Positions 10,737-20,458 of a stretch of 64,000 nt of DNA are shown piece by piece (within the stretch, counting starts at the first letter, position 1; each line of letters opens with the position of its first letter). The stretch is taken from NCBI RefSeq assembly GCF_024679245.1, contig NC_090182.1:34123047-34187046 (forward strand), written 5' to 3'. A program made the translations under genes and the position numbers. The notes beneath the pieces were generated by a model. The model made no database searches. It saw only the letters and a list, made by a program, of their open reading frames with translations, and had not been told where the DNA came from. The stretch comes from Pseudorasbora parva (Eukaryota > Chordata > Actinopteri > Cypriniformes > Gobionidae).

Positions 10737-11033
10737 GTGGAGCTTTTTGCCAACCCTAAAGTGATGTCTATGACTGATCTAACTTCCAGACTGACTGCTT
10801 CAATGGAATCCAAAGGAATCATCCACGTCAAAAATGCAACCAAACAGCACATACGGCGAAAGCTTGAGCATGAGTTTGGTGGAGCACTCTACATCATCCC
10901 TGACAATAATGGAAAACTCCTGCTCTATCCAGATAATTTGTCCATGAGGGAACTTGTCAAAGAAAACTGCCCACAATCAATGGTCAAGCAACACAAATGC
11001 CTACAGTCAAAGAGGTGCTCAACCAGTCATTAA
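10737..11033 (+). CDS. Second segment of the broken nuclease/CXC gene
   Basis: This is in the same frame as the preceding segment and separated from it only by the stop codon. It reads ELFANPKVMSMTDLTSRL and then HEFGGALYIIPDNNGKLLLYP. It becomes unrelated sequence after about 10975, where the next segment (frame shifted) takes over. The junction looks like an internal deletion or lost intron. The function of this region is unknown. Confidence 0.4.
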   Translation: MELFANPKVMSMTDLTSRLTASMESKGIIHVKNATKQHIRRKLEHEFGGALYIIPDNNGKLLLYPDNLSMRELVKENCPQSMVKQHKCLQSKRCSTSH

Positions 11034-12583
11034 AGATCATGGAACAGTTAGGCCTGAAAAAGATTGTTTGTGTCTTCGACCAAGCTCTTCATGCAAAGGC
11101 TGTTGAGATTGGATGGAAACACAGTGAGTTCCAAAACATAATTCCCAGACTTGGTGTATTCCACACAATTTGCACAATATTGGGAATACTAGGGAAGCGT
11201 TTTGAAGACGCTGGACTCCGAGACCTCTGCATTGAATCTGGTGTTGTAGCAGAAGGTTCTGTTGCTGGTATATTGGATGGTCGCAAGTACAACAGGGCTG
11301 TGCGACTACATAAGCTTCTCTATGAGGCATTCATGCGGCTAGCATGGAATGGTTTCCTGTCCTGGTTGGAAGATAACCACCCAACCAGCAGAGGTTACCT
11401 TGAGGAAACACAGAAATCAATTCTTACCCTCAGGGAAGAGGTTTCAGAGGATGCATTGAAGGAGGTCCTTGAGAGCAGCCTTTGTACACGCATCATGGAG
11501 CTTTTCGAAGTATACTGCGAGTTTCTCAGAAATGGAAATGGCAGTCTTTCTGCATTCTGGATGTCTTACTTGGACATGGTGGAAATCTTGTTGGGGCTCA
11601 TAAGGGCATCGAGAGAGGGAGATTGGATTCTTCACCTGGTGAGCATTCGAGCGATGATTCCTTTGTGCTTCGCATATGACAGAATAAATTATGCACGCTA
11701 CCTTCCCTACTACTATGCTCAAATGTTGCAACTGCCCTCCACACACCCAGATGTGTTCAAAGAATTCATGGAAGGTTGTTTCTCTGTACAGATGGGCTCC
11801 ACCAATACCTTTGGTCGAATCCCTGTTGACCAAGCCATAGAGGAAACTGTAAACAAAGACACCCAGACAGTTGGAGGTACAAAAGGATTCAGTTTGAAGC
11901 CAGGAGCTGTGACCAAATATTACCTAATGGCTGAATACAGATCTTTGTTCCTCAGACAGCTGAGAGACCTGATAGGTCAAGGCAGCTCCAAGCTGTCCCA
12001 TCAAGATCTACAGGCTTCACGGATCATCAGAGATGAGAAGGATGTCAAATCTCTCGTTGACCTTATGGAAAATAACTGGCTCAATCCTATGGCCCCCAAT
12101 GGCATTGATTTGGTTAGCCTCTCAACTGGCTCCATTGCTCCTCCTGATGTGACCAGGGATCTCCTGAGAGCCTCTGAGATCGGGGAAGAGGCTTACCAGA
12201 TATTTAGACAATCAAGACTAGAAGAGGACCCAACATCTTTAAAATTCCTTGACAAGATGACCAAACAAGGCCTCAAAACATTCTCCAACATCAACACAAA
12301 AAGATCTCATGGAAAGAAAGGACAAGATGTTGTTCTCAAGGCCGATAGAAATCTGTTTAGCCACATGATCCTTGTAGCTGAAAGCAGAAATGTTAATATG
12401 AAGGATGTTCTCTCTCACCCCCTTGGCCCGCTGCCATGGGCACTCGCCAACACTGATGGCACCTTACAAAAAACCAACAAGGCTGCACTTGCTAGAGAAC
12501 TCGAAAAGAATGTCTCTCCAGCAGAACACATCCCAACACCATCTGCTTGCATCATTGATGGGATGAGCCTTATTCAAAAATGA
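10997..12583 (+). CDS. Central segment of the broken nuclease/CXC gene, function unknown
   Basis: This 528-residue open frame is the longest piece of the gene. Landmarks are MPTVKEVLNQSLKIMEQLG, KKIVCVFDQALHAKAVEI, RLGVFHTICTILGILGKRF, LDGRKYNRAVRLHKLLYEAF, YYAQMLQLPSTHPDVFKEF and FSVQMGSTNTFGRIPVDQAIE. The CVFDQALHAKA...LGVFHT arrangement recalls the first acidic strand and His-bearing strand of a transposon enzyme or nuclease fold, but I have no firm assignment. The frame ends at 12583, four bases into the next frame, in a run of A. Protein sense continues from LIQK into MNGDNRTFAQ, so this is a one-base frameshift rather than a real end. Confidence 0.55.
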   Translation: MPTVKEVLNQSLKIMEQLGLKKIVCVFDQALHAKAVEIGWKHSEFQNIIPRLGVFHTICTILGILGKRFEDAGLRDLCIESGVVAEGSVAGILDGRKYNRAVRLHKLLYEAFMRLAWNGFLSWLEDNHPTSRGYLEETQKSILTLREEVSEDALKEVLESSLCTRIMELFEVYCEFLRNGNGSLSAFWMSYLDMVEILLGLIRASREGDWILHLVSIRAMIPLCFAYDRINYARYLPYYYAQMLQLPSTHPDVFKEFMEGCFSVQMGSTNTFGRIPVDQAIEETVNKDTQTVGGTKGFSLKPGAVTKYYLMAEYRSLFLRQLRDLIGQGSSKLSHQDLQASRIIRDEKDVKSLVDLMENNWLNPMAPNGIDLVSLSTGSIAPPDVTRDLLRASEIGEEAYQIFRQSRLEEDPTSLKFLDKMTKQGLKTFSNINTKRSHGKKGQDVVLKADRNLFSHMILVAESRNVNMKDVLSHPLGPLPWALANTDGTLQKTNKAALARELEKNVSPAEHIPTPSACIIDGMSLIQK

Positions 12584-13461
12584 ATGGCGACAACAGAACC
12601 TTTGCACAGGTGGCAAAGTCAGCGTTGCTGTCGGCCCTGCAAGAAGGTGAGAAAAGTGAGAGACTAGATGTTGTTTTTGATGTCTATCACCAAACTTCCA
12701 TCAAAGATGCTGAACGATTAAACCGGGGTGCAGACTCCGCTCTCCAGCACAAGAACCTTGTAGGTGGACACTATGTGAGACAGTGGCGGAAATTCCTTTG
12801 TAGTTCCTCCAACAAGAACAGCCTAATCAAGTTTCTAGTGGCAGAATGGAAGCATCCACAATACAGACAATTGCTGCATGGCAAAACTCTGTACATGACC
12901 TTTGAAGAAACTTGTTACAAGCTGACAAAGGAGAAGTGTGAGGAAGTAACAGAGTTGCACTCGACACACGAGGAAGCTGACACACGTTTGCTGCTGCATG
13001 CATTGCATGCATCTAATGCAGGCTCAAAGTCCGTAATCATCACAGCTGAGGACACTGATGTCATGGTGCTTTGTCTTGCATTCCAGAAAGATATCACCTG
13101 TCCTATTTGTCAAAAATGTGGAACACAGAATCGTACCCGTTTTGTTGACATCACTAAACTGGTAGGCTCAATTGGATATGGCATGTGTGATAGCCTAATT
13201 GGTCTACATGCATTCACAGGCTGTGATACGGTCAGTGCATTTGCAGGTCAAGGGAAGTTGAAACCCCTGAAGATGCTGAAAAAGGACACCTCATATCAAA
13301 ACACCTTCAGTCAACTGGGGAAGTCTTGGAATTTAACAGAGGATCTTTTCCAGAAAATTGAACAGTTTACCTGTTGCATGTACACCGCTAATAAGAGCAC
13401 AGGTAAAGTCAATGGACTACGTCACCAGCTGTTGTGGGGAGCAATTGAGGGGAGCAATTGA
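12580..13461 (+). CDS. Predicted FEN/XPG-like (PIN-fold) nuclease segment of the broken gene
   Basis: The order and spacing of motifs match the acidic core of FEN1/EXO1-type 5' nucleases. HEEADTR comes around residue 130 (Glu, then Asp134). VIITAEDTDVMVL follows (Asp158 and Asp160), comparable to the ITEDSDLL strand of EXO1-like enzymes. LHAFTGCDTVSAF comes next (Asp216), comparable to the LSGCDY motif, and then GQGKLKPLKML, like the Gly-rich helix-hairpin-helix. A CPICQKCG pair between them may bind zinc. The motifs are seen directly; the fold assignment is inference from motif order. The frame ends prematurely because a 13-bp unit (GGGGAGCAATTGA, 13437-13449) is repeated at 13450-13462. Confidence 0.5.
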   Translation: MNGDNRTFAQVAKSALLSALQEGEKSERLDVVFDVYHQTSIKDAERLNRGADSALQHKNLVGGHYVRQWRKFLCSSSNKNSLIKFLVAEWKHPQYRQLLHGKTLYMTFEETCYKLTKEKCEEVTELHSTHEEADTRLLLHALHASNAGSKSVIITAEDTDVMVLCLAFQKDITCPICQKCGTQNRTRFVDITKLVGSIGYGMCDSLIGLHAFTGCDTVSAFAGQGKLKPLKMLKKDTSYQNTFSQLGKSWNLTEDLFQKIEQFTCCMYTANKSTGKVNGLRHQLLWGAIEGSN

Positions 13462-13843
13462 GTCTAGCCAGCTGCCACCATGTAAAGACTGTCTTTACAT
13501 GCATGTTCAACGGTCAAACTATCAAGCAGCAATCTGGAAGAGCTGTTTACAAACTTCACCTGTGGTGCCAAGCCCAACTCTGCATTGTTGGACCATCAAT
13601 GATGGCAAGTTGGCCATTCATTGGATGCGTTCTGCACCTGCACCAGAAATGGTGTTGGAGCTGCTTTCTTGTAAGTGTGTGCGTTCATGTAAACTTCCAG
13701 ATTGCACATGCCTGTCAAATGGACTGTCCTGCACAGATATGTGTAGATTGCAAACCTGCAGCAATCAAAAACAAGCTGATGATCCACAGCCCAAATTTGA
13801 ACTTGGGGGATCAGATGAAGAAAGTGATGACCTGTTTGAGTGA
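13358..13843 (+). CDS. C-terminal segment with TSO1-like CXC domain
   Basis: The real frame enters from the upstream nuclease segment at the 13-bp duplication around 13462; the ATG at 13358 is only the first in this frame. Residues CKDCLYMHVQRSNYQAAIW and APAPEMVLELLSC precede a compact cysteine array, SCKCVRSCKLPDCTCLSNG followed by LSCTDMCRLQTCSN. This is half of a tesmin/TSO1-type CXC domain, known to bind zinc and DNA. An acidic tail ends in SDEESDDLFE and the stop at 13841-13843. This end fits DNA targeting for the nuclease part. Confidence 0.6.
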   Translation: MNSLPVACTPLIRAQVKSMDYVTSCCGEQLRGAIESSQLPPCKDCLYMHVQRSNYQAAIWKSCLQTSPVVPSPTLHCWTINDGKLAIHWMRSAPAPEMVLELLSCKCVRSCKLPDCTCLSNGLSCTDMCRLQTCSNQKQADDPQPKFELGGSDEESDDLFE

Positions 13844-14536
13844 AGAGTCCTGCTGATGTTCTGAAGGTTGATATTGTTATTAGTATTATTATCATAAAGT
13901 TTTAGATTTTGTTTGTATTATTACCATTGTACATACAATTTGTGTTTGCACAATACCTGACAAATGTAAACTTTATTGTTGGTTGTTCATAGTTGTAAAA
14001 TGATTGTGAAATTATTGCCATTCTTTCAAAAAATATAAAATGAGTGTGAATCAATCTCACTGACTTTGGTCTGCTTACTATTTTGACTTCTTTTTTCAAA
14101 AAAAAAAAAAAAAAAAAAACGCCATGTCTGATATAAGGCTGAAAACCACCCCATCAAAATGAGTCATGTCAGTATTACAGTGTTCACATTTTGTATCTCT
14201 GATGCTCCCTGATGCCACAGGATTAAAAGACAAAAGATGACTTAGGCGGAAATGGCAGGAAAATGTGTGATTTAAAGTTTGATGAGCTCCAGGGTAGGCT
14301 GTACTTTTCCAAAGTGTTCATAAAAGGACTTGAATGAAAGCTCAGACTGTCCCCTTTAAAATGATACCAAACATAACAACATAAAATATGTAAATGTTTC
14401 TTTAATAAAGGTCAATAACAAGGTATGCACCTGGGTCAAAAACGTGTTTTTTCAATGGGGGAGTGTAACTTTAACAGCTGATAACACTAATTTAGCTGTG
14501 ACTCCAGAAGGGTTATCATACAAAAATGTTAACTAC
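13844..14536. other. 3' flank of the nuclease/CXC gene, non-coding
   Basis: AT-rich sequence with an A-run of about 20 at 14099-14119. The A-run could be the poly(A) end of a retrocopy, but no AATAAA precedes it at the usual distance. I see no open frame or inverted ends that would mark the gene's element boundary. Confidence 0.4.
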
Positions 14537-14932
14537 ACACAGCAAAAAAGCCAGTGTATATTTAACTCAATTCGAGTCAAATTTAACACTCATAAAATGT
14601 GTATATGACTCCGTCCGTTTGGGAGTGAAAATCACACTTTTTAAAGTGTGAAATATGTACACTACTCACAGAGTACATTTTAACTCCCTAAGTGTTAAAA
14701 TGTACTCTTGTGAGAAAAGTACATTTTTCACACTTTTTAAAGTGTTAAATTTGTACACTACTCACAGAGTAAATTTTAACTCCCTAAGTGTTAAAATGTA
14801 CTCTTGTGAGTAGTGTACATATTTCACACTTTAAAAAGTGTGATTTTAACTCCCAAACGGACAGAGTCATATATACATTTTATGAGTGTTAAATTTGACT
14901 TGAATTGAGTTTATATTGAGTATAATGGAGTT
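14537..14932. repeat. Foldback (palindromic) element with AGTGTTAAA motifs
   Basis: The arms 14553-14640 and 14848-14925 are inverted copies sharing GAGTCAAATTTAACACTCAT and CCGTTTGGGAGT. The centre repeats TTAACTCCCTAAGTGTTAA twice and GTACACTACTCACAGAGTA in both orientations. The whole can form a long hairpin. The left end CACAGCAAAA also matches, inverted, the TTTTGCTGTG at about 28846-28855, so this may be one arm region of a larger element ending there. Confidence 0.7.
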
Positions 14933-15515
14933 GAAAAATGAAAGTTGAAAAAATGAATGCAAAGAGTTGTTTTAACAAACTAGTTCTTTATTAACAAGCA
15001 AGACCCTTTACATCACTGAAGGTTAACTTTTAAAATAAATGAATAAGGCACAGTATAGGCATTTCTGTCATCAGAATTATATTAAAACTTCTCAAGTGGT
15101 GTGTAATACTTCAAGTCCTGCATGTCAGTGAATATATGTCCTGTGTCAGTGAAGTTGGTTCAGTACCTTCAACTTTGCAACAGAACAGCAGTACTTGAGT
15201 CAACACAACATTCAGCAGATGAAAAACAGTTGCAGGATATCTGTGGATCAGGTTGTGTCCAGTTGCTAACAGTACAGTTCAGTGCATAGTTGTTGTTTCA
15301 CATGCAGAGCAGGGAAGGTTGTGCAGATCCAACTCTCTCGAAAAATCCTGGAATGCTGGTTCCCTAGACAACACAAAACCAGACCAATTACAATTAATAT
15401 TATTTGTATTTTATAAATACAGCAAGTTTATGGTGGAAAAAGTCCAATCATCTTAGACTTTGGTGACTCAAACATGAAACTATTTTGGTTAGAATTGACA
15501 GATTTCCAAGTAAAT
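14933..15515. other. Unassigned AT-rich stretch
   Basis: No convincing coding frame on either strand and no clear inverted ends. Several minus-strand AATAAA signals (plus-strand TTTATT at about 14991) suggest the 3' end of an inverted transcript, possibly the remains of the surrounding element's gene. Confidence 0.3.
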
Positions 15516-15780
15516 TAAAGGCTTACATCATCCAAAAATGTTAATTCTGTTATTAATTACTCATGTTAATTAATTACTCAGATAGAGCAACCATTCACTA
15601 CCATAGTATTTTTTTCCACTATGGTGGTGAATGGTTGCTCTATCTGCTTGGTTACAAACATTTTTCCAAATATCTTTTTTAGTGTTCAACAGAAGAAAGA
15701 AACTAATACAGGTTTGGAACAACAAGAGGGCGAGTAAATGAAGACATAGTTTTAATTTTTGGATGAACTTTCCCTTACAG
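15516..15780. mobile_element. Short cyprinid TIR repeat with internal hairpin
   Basis: The left end AAAGGCTTACATCATCCAAAAATG and the right end TTTTTGGATGAACTTTCCCTT are diverged versions of the AAAGGGATAGTTCACCCA end. It contains a near-perfect hairpin (CAGATAGAGCAACCATTCAC at 15582 against GTGAATGGTTGCTCTATCTG) and the GTGTTCAACAGAAGAAAGAA block typical of this repeat. Confidence 0.6.
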
Positions 15781-16130
15781 AAATCTCACTTACTAGTCAG
15801 CTGCTGGAATGATTTTTGTTCGCTTCTTCCTGACTTTGGGATAGGCAGAGATTTCCCAATCTGTTGAGTCTAAAATCAAACAGAAACCATCTACATGTCA
15901 AATCATGAAAACAATTTGTTTGACTCTTTTTTTGTTTGTTATTATTTGATGTTAGCCAAATTCCAACAAAGCTATCATTATTTTTGTGCCCATGATTCTC
16001 TGATATATGTTAACTATTAAATCTTACCATCACCAGGCAGGTTCTATTCTGTAGTCTTTAAGCACCAACCCAGGGCCTAACTTGATGCATTACAGAAACT
16101 AAAAACTGAAAATATAAAAACAAATATATT

Positions 16131-17430
16131 TAAAGGGATAGTTCACCCAAAAATGAAAATTTGATGTTTATCTGCTTACCACCAGTGCATCCAACATGTA
16201 GGTTTTGTTAGCCTAGAAATCTAGACGCACCCTAGCGGCAGCAAATTTAATCTGCCCGCGAGTGTCGTCTAGCAACTCTCAATACCCTTCTGAGCTGTAA
16301 TCGCCTAACTCTTGCCAGGCCAATCACATCGTGTATAGAGTTGGTAGGCGGGGCCATAATGACGATGGCCGAGTTGCGTTTGCGTGCTTCTAGTAAACAC
16401 AAAAGCTGGTGAACGGCGGACTTTCGAATCAGCTTTGACTGCATTTCTGGAAGACTTGGAGTTAAGCTTTTCTCTGAGAAAAGAATGGCTCTGAAGTCAT
16501 TCTCAAATAGGGAAGATGTGTTCTGAGTTTAGCTGACCGGATACGGCGAATTATCTATCAACAAGCTCTGCTTCATCTTCGTTGCTCTGGTTGGTGGTAG
16601 CGCTATCCTATCGCGTGCAGAGGGAGTTTGAAAGACAACTGTTTATCCGCCCCTCGAATTGAGCCCTGTCAATGGTGAGTTTCCAGACCAAACATCTTGA
16701 TGTGGGTCTGGCTTGTCAGGCTAGGTTTTTGTTTCTTCAGAACACAAATAAAGATTTTTAACTCCAACTGTTGCTGTGTGTCAGTCATATCATGTGAATG
16801 GGTAACAATTCTGTTAGAGCAAAAAATAAATAAATACATGCTTAGACGACACGCACAAAGAGCTCTGTGGTTCATGACGACATATTGATATCTTAAGACA
16901 CAAAACGATCAGTTTGTGTGAGAAACTGAGCCGTATTTATATAATTTTTTACCTCAAATACAAAGCTATATCCAAAAGCCTGGAACGCCTCTCACTTCCA
17001 GTAAGGTCAATATCCACACTCGATATACGAGCCAGAGCGTGGATATTGACCTTACCGGAAGTGAAGCGCGTATATATCCAGAGTGTGTATATTGATCTTA
17101 CCGGACATGAAGCGCATTCCAGGCTGTTGTATTTGAAGGAAAAAAATTATATAAATACGGCTCGATTTCTTACACAAACTGATCGTTTTGTGTCTCAAGA
17201 TAACAATGTGTCGTCATAAGCCACAGGGCTCTTTGTGCATGTTGTCTAAGCATGTTTTTTTTTTGCCCTCATTGAATTGTTACCCATTCACATGATTATA
17301 TGACCTACACACAGCAACGGTTGGAGTTAAAAATTTGTATTTGTGTCCTACTGAAGAAACAAACTCACCTACATGTTGGATGCACTGGGGGTAAGCAGAT
17401 AAACATCAAATGTTGAACTATCCCTTTAAA
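16131..17430. mobile_element. AAAGGGATAGTTCACCC TIR element with long palindrome
   Basis: The ends are TTTAAAGGGATAGTTCACCC at 16130 and the inverted GAACTATCCCTTTAAA at 17415-17430. Inside, 16905-16960 and 17140-17200 are inverted copies (around AAACTGATCG/CGATCAGTTT), and 16740-16785 pairs with 17310-17345, so the element is one large foldback of ~1.3 kb. It is split by the TAGCC element. No transposase. Confidence 0.75.
16209..16725 (+). mobile_element. TAGCC-type TIR element, copy 2 (best-preserved)
   Basis: The left end TAGCCTAGAAATCTAGACGC pairs with the right end whose complement reads TAGCCTGACAAGCCAGACCC, about 16 of 22 bases matching. Flanking GGTTTTGT (16201-16208) and GGTTTTTGT (from 16726) suggest an 8-9 bp duplication, compatible with hAT. 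Non-coding, ~517 bp. Other copies lie at 5715-6214 and 33996-36272. Confidence 0.7.
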
Positions 17431-17633
17431 CATGAAGGCATATCCAAACATCCAAAAGTTAAAATGATAAATACATTTTGCATAAATATTTAATATGAAA
17501 GAATTACTTACCCATTCTAAAAGTATTAGTCCTCCAAATAAGGAAATTGTTGAGTTGTTCTTCTGTTTTTCAGTCATATGGTAGGTGTGCTGGCAAACAA
17601 GAGTTAAAGATAGTTTGAGGATGAAGAAATACT

Positions 17634-19200
17634 TTAAACGTGCAGTATGCAACTTTTGGCCACTAGGGGTCACTCATTCAAAATAATAACAACAGACGTA
17701 CTTTGATGACGTCGGGAAAGTGCGTGGGCTCATGGGAGTTGTTGTCATTATTGCCACTGTCAACCAGCGAATCTGGCATCTCCAGCAGAAAACATGTTCA
17801 CTGACAAGGTAATTGTTATATTACATCTCTATTATTGTTAAGTTTAGTTACTGCTTTTCACTTTATGTAATGTCAATCTAATGAAATAGCAGCGAGCTAC
17901 CGTTACTTAACAAACTTATCAGTAACGTTAGATAATGTGCGAGACAGAATATTGTGCGGGCGGTCGCTATGCCAACATACCTACAAGTTGGTAGGCTATG
18001 TTGACATATTAAACCCGCATCATAATTTGAGTTACTCAAATTATAGATATGTTGACATGGCATCCGCGATTGTCGAACATTCTGTATATGAACTCTTCAA
18101 TAAGGAAATCAATTTCAATTTAGTTTATCATTACCAACATAAAACATAGTAAATGAGAGAACCAGCACCAGCAATACGTTGTTTATTGGAACACGCGCTG
18201 TGTCGCTCCCCACGTTCATCAATCATTCTAATAAACATTTATTTTGGAACTCAGAGATATATGAATAAGTAGATCATTATTAAATCAATATTATATGTAG
18301 CTAGTATTAACATATGATAAAAAAGTGACGGTCACCTTATATTAATTGACCAAGATAATGGCATATTACCTTATGAAGCTAACGTTACTTTCTCCAGCTA
18401 CATATAAAACCAATAATAGCTAGTCCATCTGCGTTTTACACATGACATCATCGTGTCACCAAATATACGGATAGAAATACTTTTGAATCAGTTTTTTAAA
18501 AAATAGCTGTTTCAGTCTCCAAAAACAGAGAATCCGCCTGTTTGAAAAGCCGATCCAAATTGTATAACGTTACGTATTCAGCTAAACGCGTCTCAATGTG
18601 GTCAAGATCGCTATGCAATATGCAAACATACAGCATGTTATGATTATATGATTATTATGTTAGCTGAATGGTTACTTAAATGACCTGTTTATTAAAACGC
18701 AAGCGAGATCAGCATCTCTCTGCAGTTCGAGCTTGTCACGAAGATTTCGCCATCTTTCAAAGGCTTCTCCAAGGTTTACAAGTCTCTTGCTTCTTCTACT
18801 GTCCCAAAATCTTCTCGGGTCATTTTTTTCACCCGTACGTTTGCGCTTTGTTGAGCTGGCAAAACGTACAGGCAAAGAGTAGTCATGATCCATTATCATA
18901 CAGACTTTTTTATACGGGGGTTCCCCTTATACTGTCTGTCAGTGTTCCTCTTTGAGTTTGGCGGTTCCGCCGAGTTCGCAGGAAGCAAGACGCAAACGTG
19001 GATATGACGTGAAAGACTGGCGACACAACGGAAATAAAGACACGGTCCGTGTCTTCGAATTAAAATATTAATTTCTCTGGATTTAGAAGTTAATTGGAAC
19101 TGTCGGGATAATGTAAACACACAACTTTAAAAAATATATAACATAGATATAGTAATCTTTTATATTTTTAATGCTGAAACATTACATATTGTGCCTTTAA
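17634..19200. mobile_element. TTAA-flanked TIR element (Kolobok-like, deleted)
   Basis: The left end TTTAAACGTGCAGTATGCAAC and the inverted right end TTTAAAGGCACAATATGTAA match, and both abut TTAA (17634-17637, 19197-19200). TTAA targets are used by Kolobok and piggyBac; I favour Kolobok from the end sequence. A minus-strand frame (18672-18899) reads NDPRRFWDSRRSKRLVNLGE, then FERWRNLRDKL and QRDADLACVLI. It looks like a real but partial element protein that I cannot name. Confidence 0.6.
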
Positions 19201-19331
19201 ATAGTCTTAAAGAATACATTTTTTTTTAGTTGTAATCAAACCCCATTCATAATGAATCAATTATATTAAAATTCTTACCCATCTACTTCAATAATTTCAA
19301 CAACAACTAAGATAAAGGGATAGTTCACCCA

Positions 19332-20271
19332 TGTTACGTACGCAGTGCTACGTAGTTTTTTTGTTTGTTATACATAGGTATACATGTTGTGTGTTACGTA
19401 CATGGTTACGTATTTTTGTCTTGAGATCACGCTGGGCCTGATATGTGAGTGTGTATTTGTATCAGCTGCCTTTGTTTCAGAGCTGGAATGTGAGTGGACG
19501 ATCGCTTGTAAATCGACGGACGTCACGCTGACGTCAGGCGGATACCACCAATCAGCGGTCGCGAGGCTCTTTATGAATGGAGCAAGTTGAAAGAGACGGG
19601 GTGCTCTGACTTTGGGGAGAGAGAGCACGCTCGGTGACGACGGTCTCTCGTTCGAGAGTCCAGTCCGAGAGTCTAATCAAATCTGGTTACTTAATAAGAG
19701 TTTCTGAGTCTTCTGTCATCTGTTCACTTCCCGCAGTGAAAGGGGTAAGAGAGGTTGTGAGCCAGTAAGCAGGTCGCTACCTACATTCACACACACGTAG
19801 CTCAAATCATGTATTAGACACACCAGGCTCAGGAGTGGTGCTGTTATGTATGTTTTGATTTTGGTTTAGTTAGGAAGTTTAGTTATGGCGTTTGCGGACC
19901 TCGAAGATGTTTTTTTTTCACATCTTTTGTTGTTAATTAGTTTAGTTGCTTTGAATCTTTAGTTAGAGAAGTTTTGTTATGTTTGGTTCTTTGATTTAAG
20001 CACCATTCGTTTGCTCCTTCTCTCTCCCCACTTTTGATGTCTGTTTGATCCTGACTGCTCGTACACTTGTTAATTTACTTTCTATATCATTACTTTTCAC
20101 TAAATTACTTTACAATAATATTCACATTAAATACTTTTCAAATGAGATTGAAGAAGTGTCGCTCATTCATTTGCATGTTCCCTTTCACTATCTGTCACGC
20201 ACACACCTCTATTGTGTTATGTCTGATAATATGCTAGACATTTTAACATCTACTTAACGAGGGACGTAACA
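19332..20271 (+). repeat. 5' LTR of the Gmr1-like element
   Basis: It begins TGTTACGTACGCAGTGC and ends GAGGGACGTAACA. Compared with the 3' LTR it carries a ~20-bp extra stretch near 19373 (around ATACATAGGTATACATG), short indels near 19912 and 19935, and only a handful of substitutions. Confidence 0.9.
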
Positions 20272-20274
20272 TAT

Positions 20275-20292
20275 TTGGGGGCTCGTCCGGGA
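20275..20292 (+). promoter_or_regulatory. Primer binding site complementary to tRNA-Pro
   Basis: Three bases after the 5' LTR the sequence reads TGGGGGCTCGTCCGGGAT, the 18-nt tRNA-Pro complement also used by murine-leukaemia-type gammaretroviruses. It would prime minus-strand DNA synthesis. Confidence 0.85.
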
Positions 20293-20458
20293 TATTAAGA
20301 TTGTTATCTCTTTCTTTTGTTTGAGATGCAATCTTAATATTCTATATTGATTACAATTGTATCCCGGTTAATTGGTGTGTGCGTGTGCGTTTGTGAGGGG
20401 ATCCTGCAATCGAAGGGAGTCGTTTGTGTTGTGAGTAAGTATCGTAGAAAAGAGAATA

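Noticed and set aside
14097..14119. Poly(A) run taken as proof that 10065-14119 is a processed retrocopy
   Set aside because: No polyadenylation signal at normal distance and no flanking target duplication found; similar A-runs occur elsewhere in the window.
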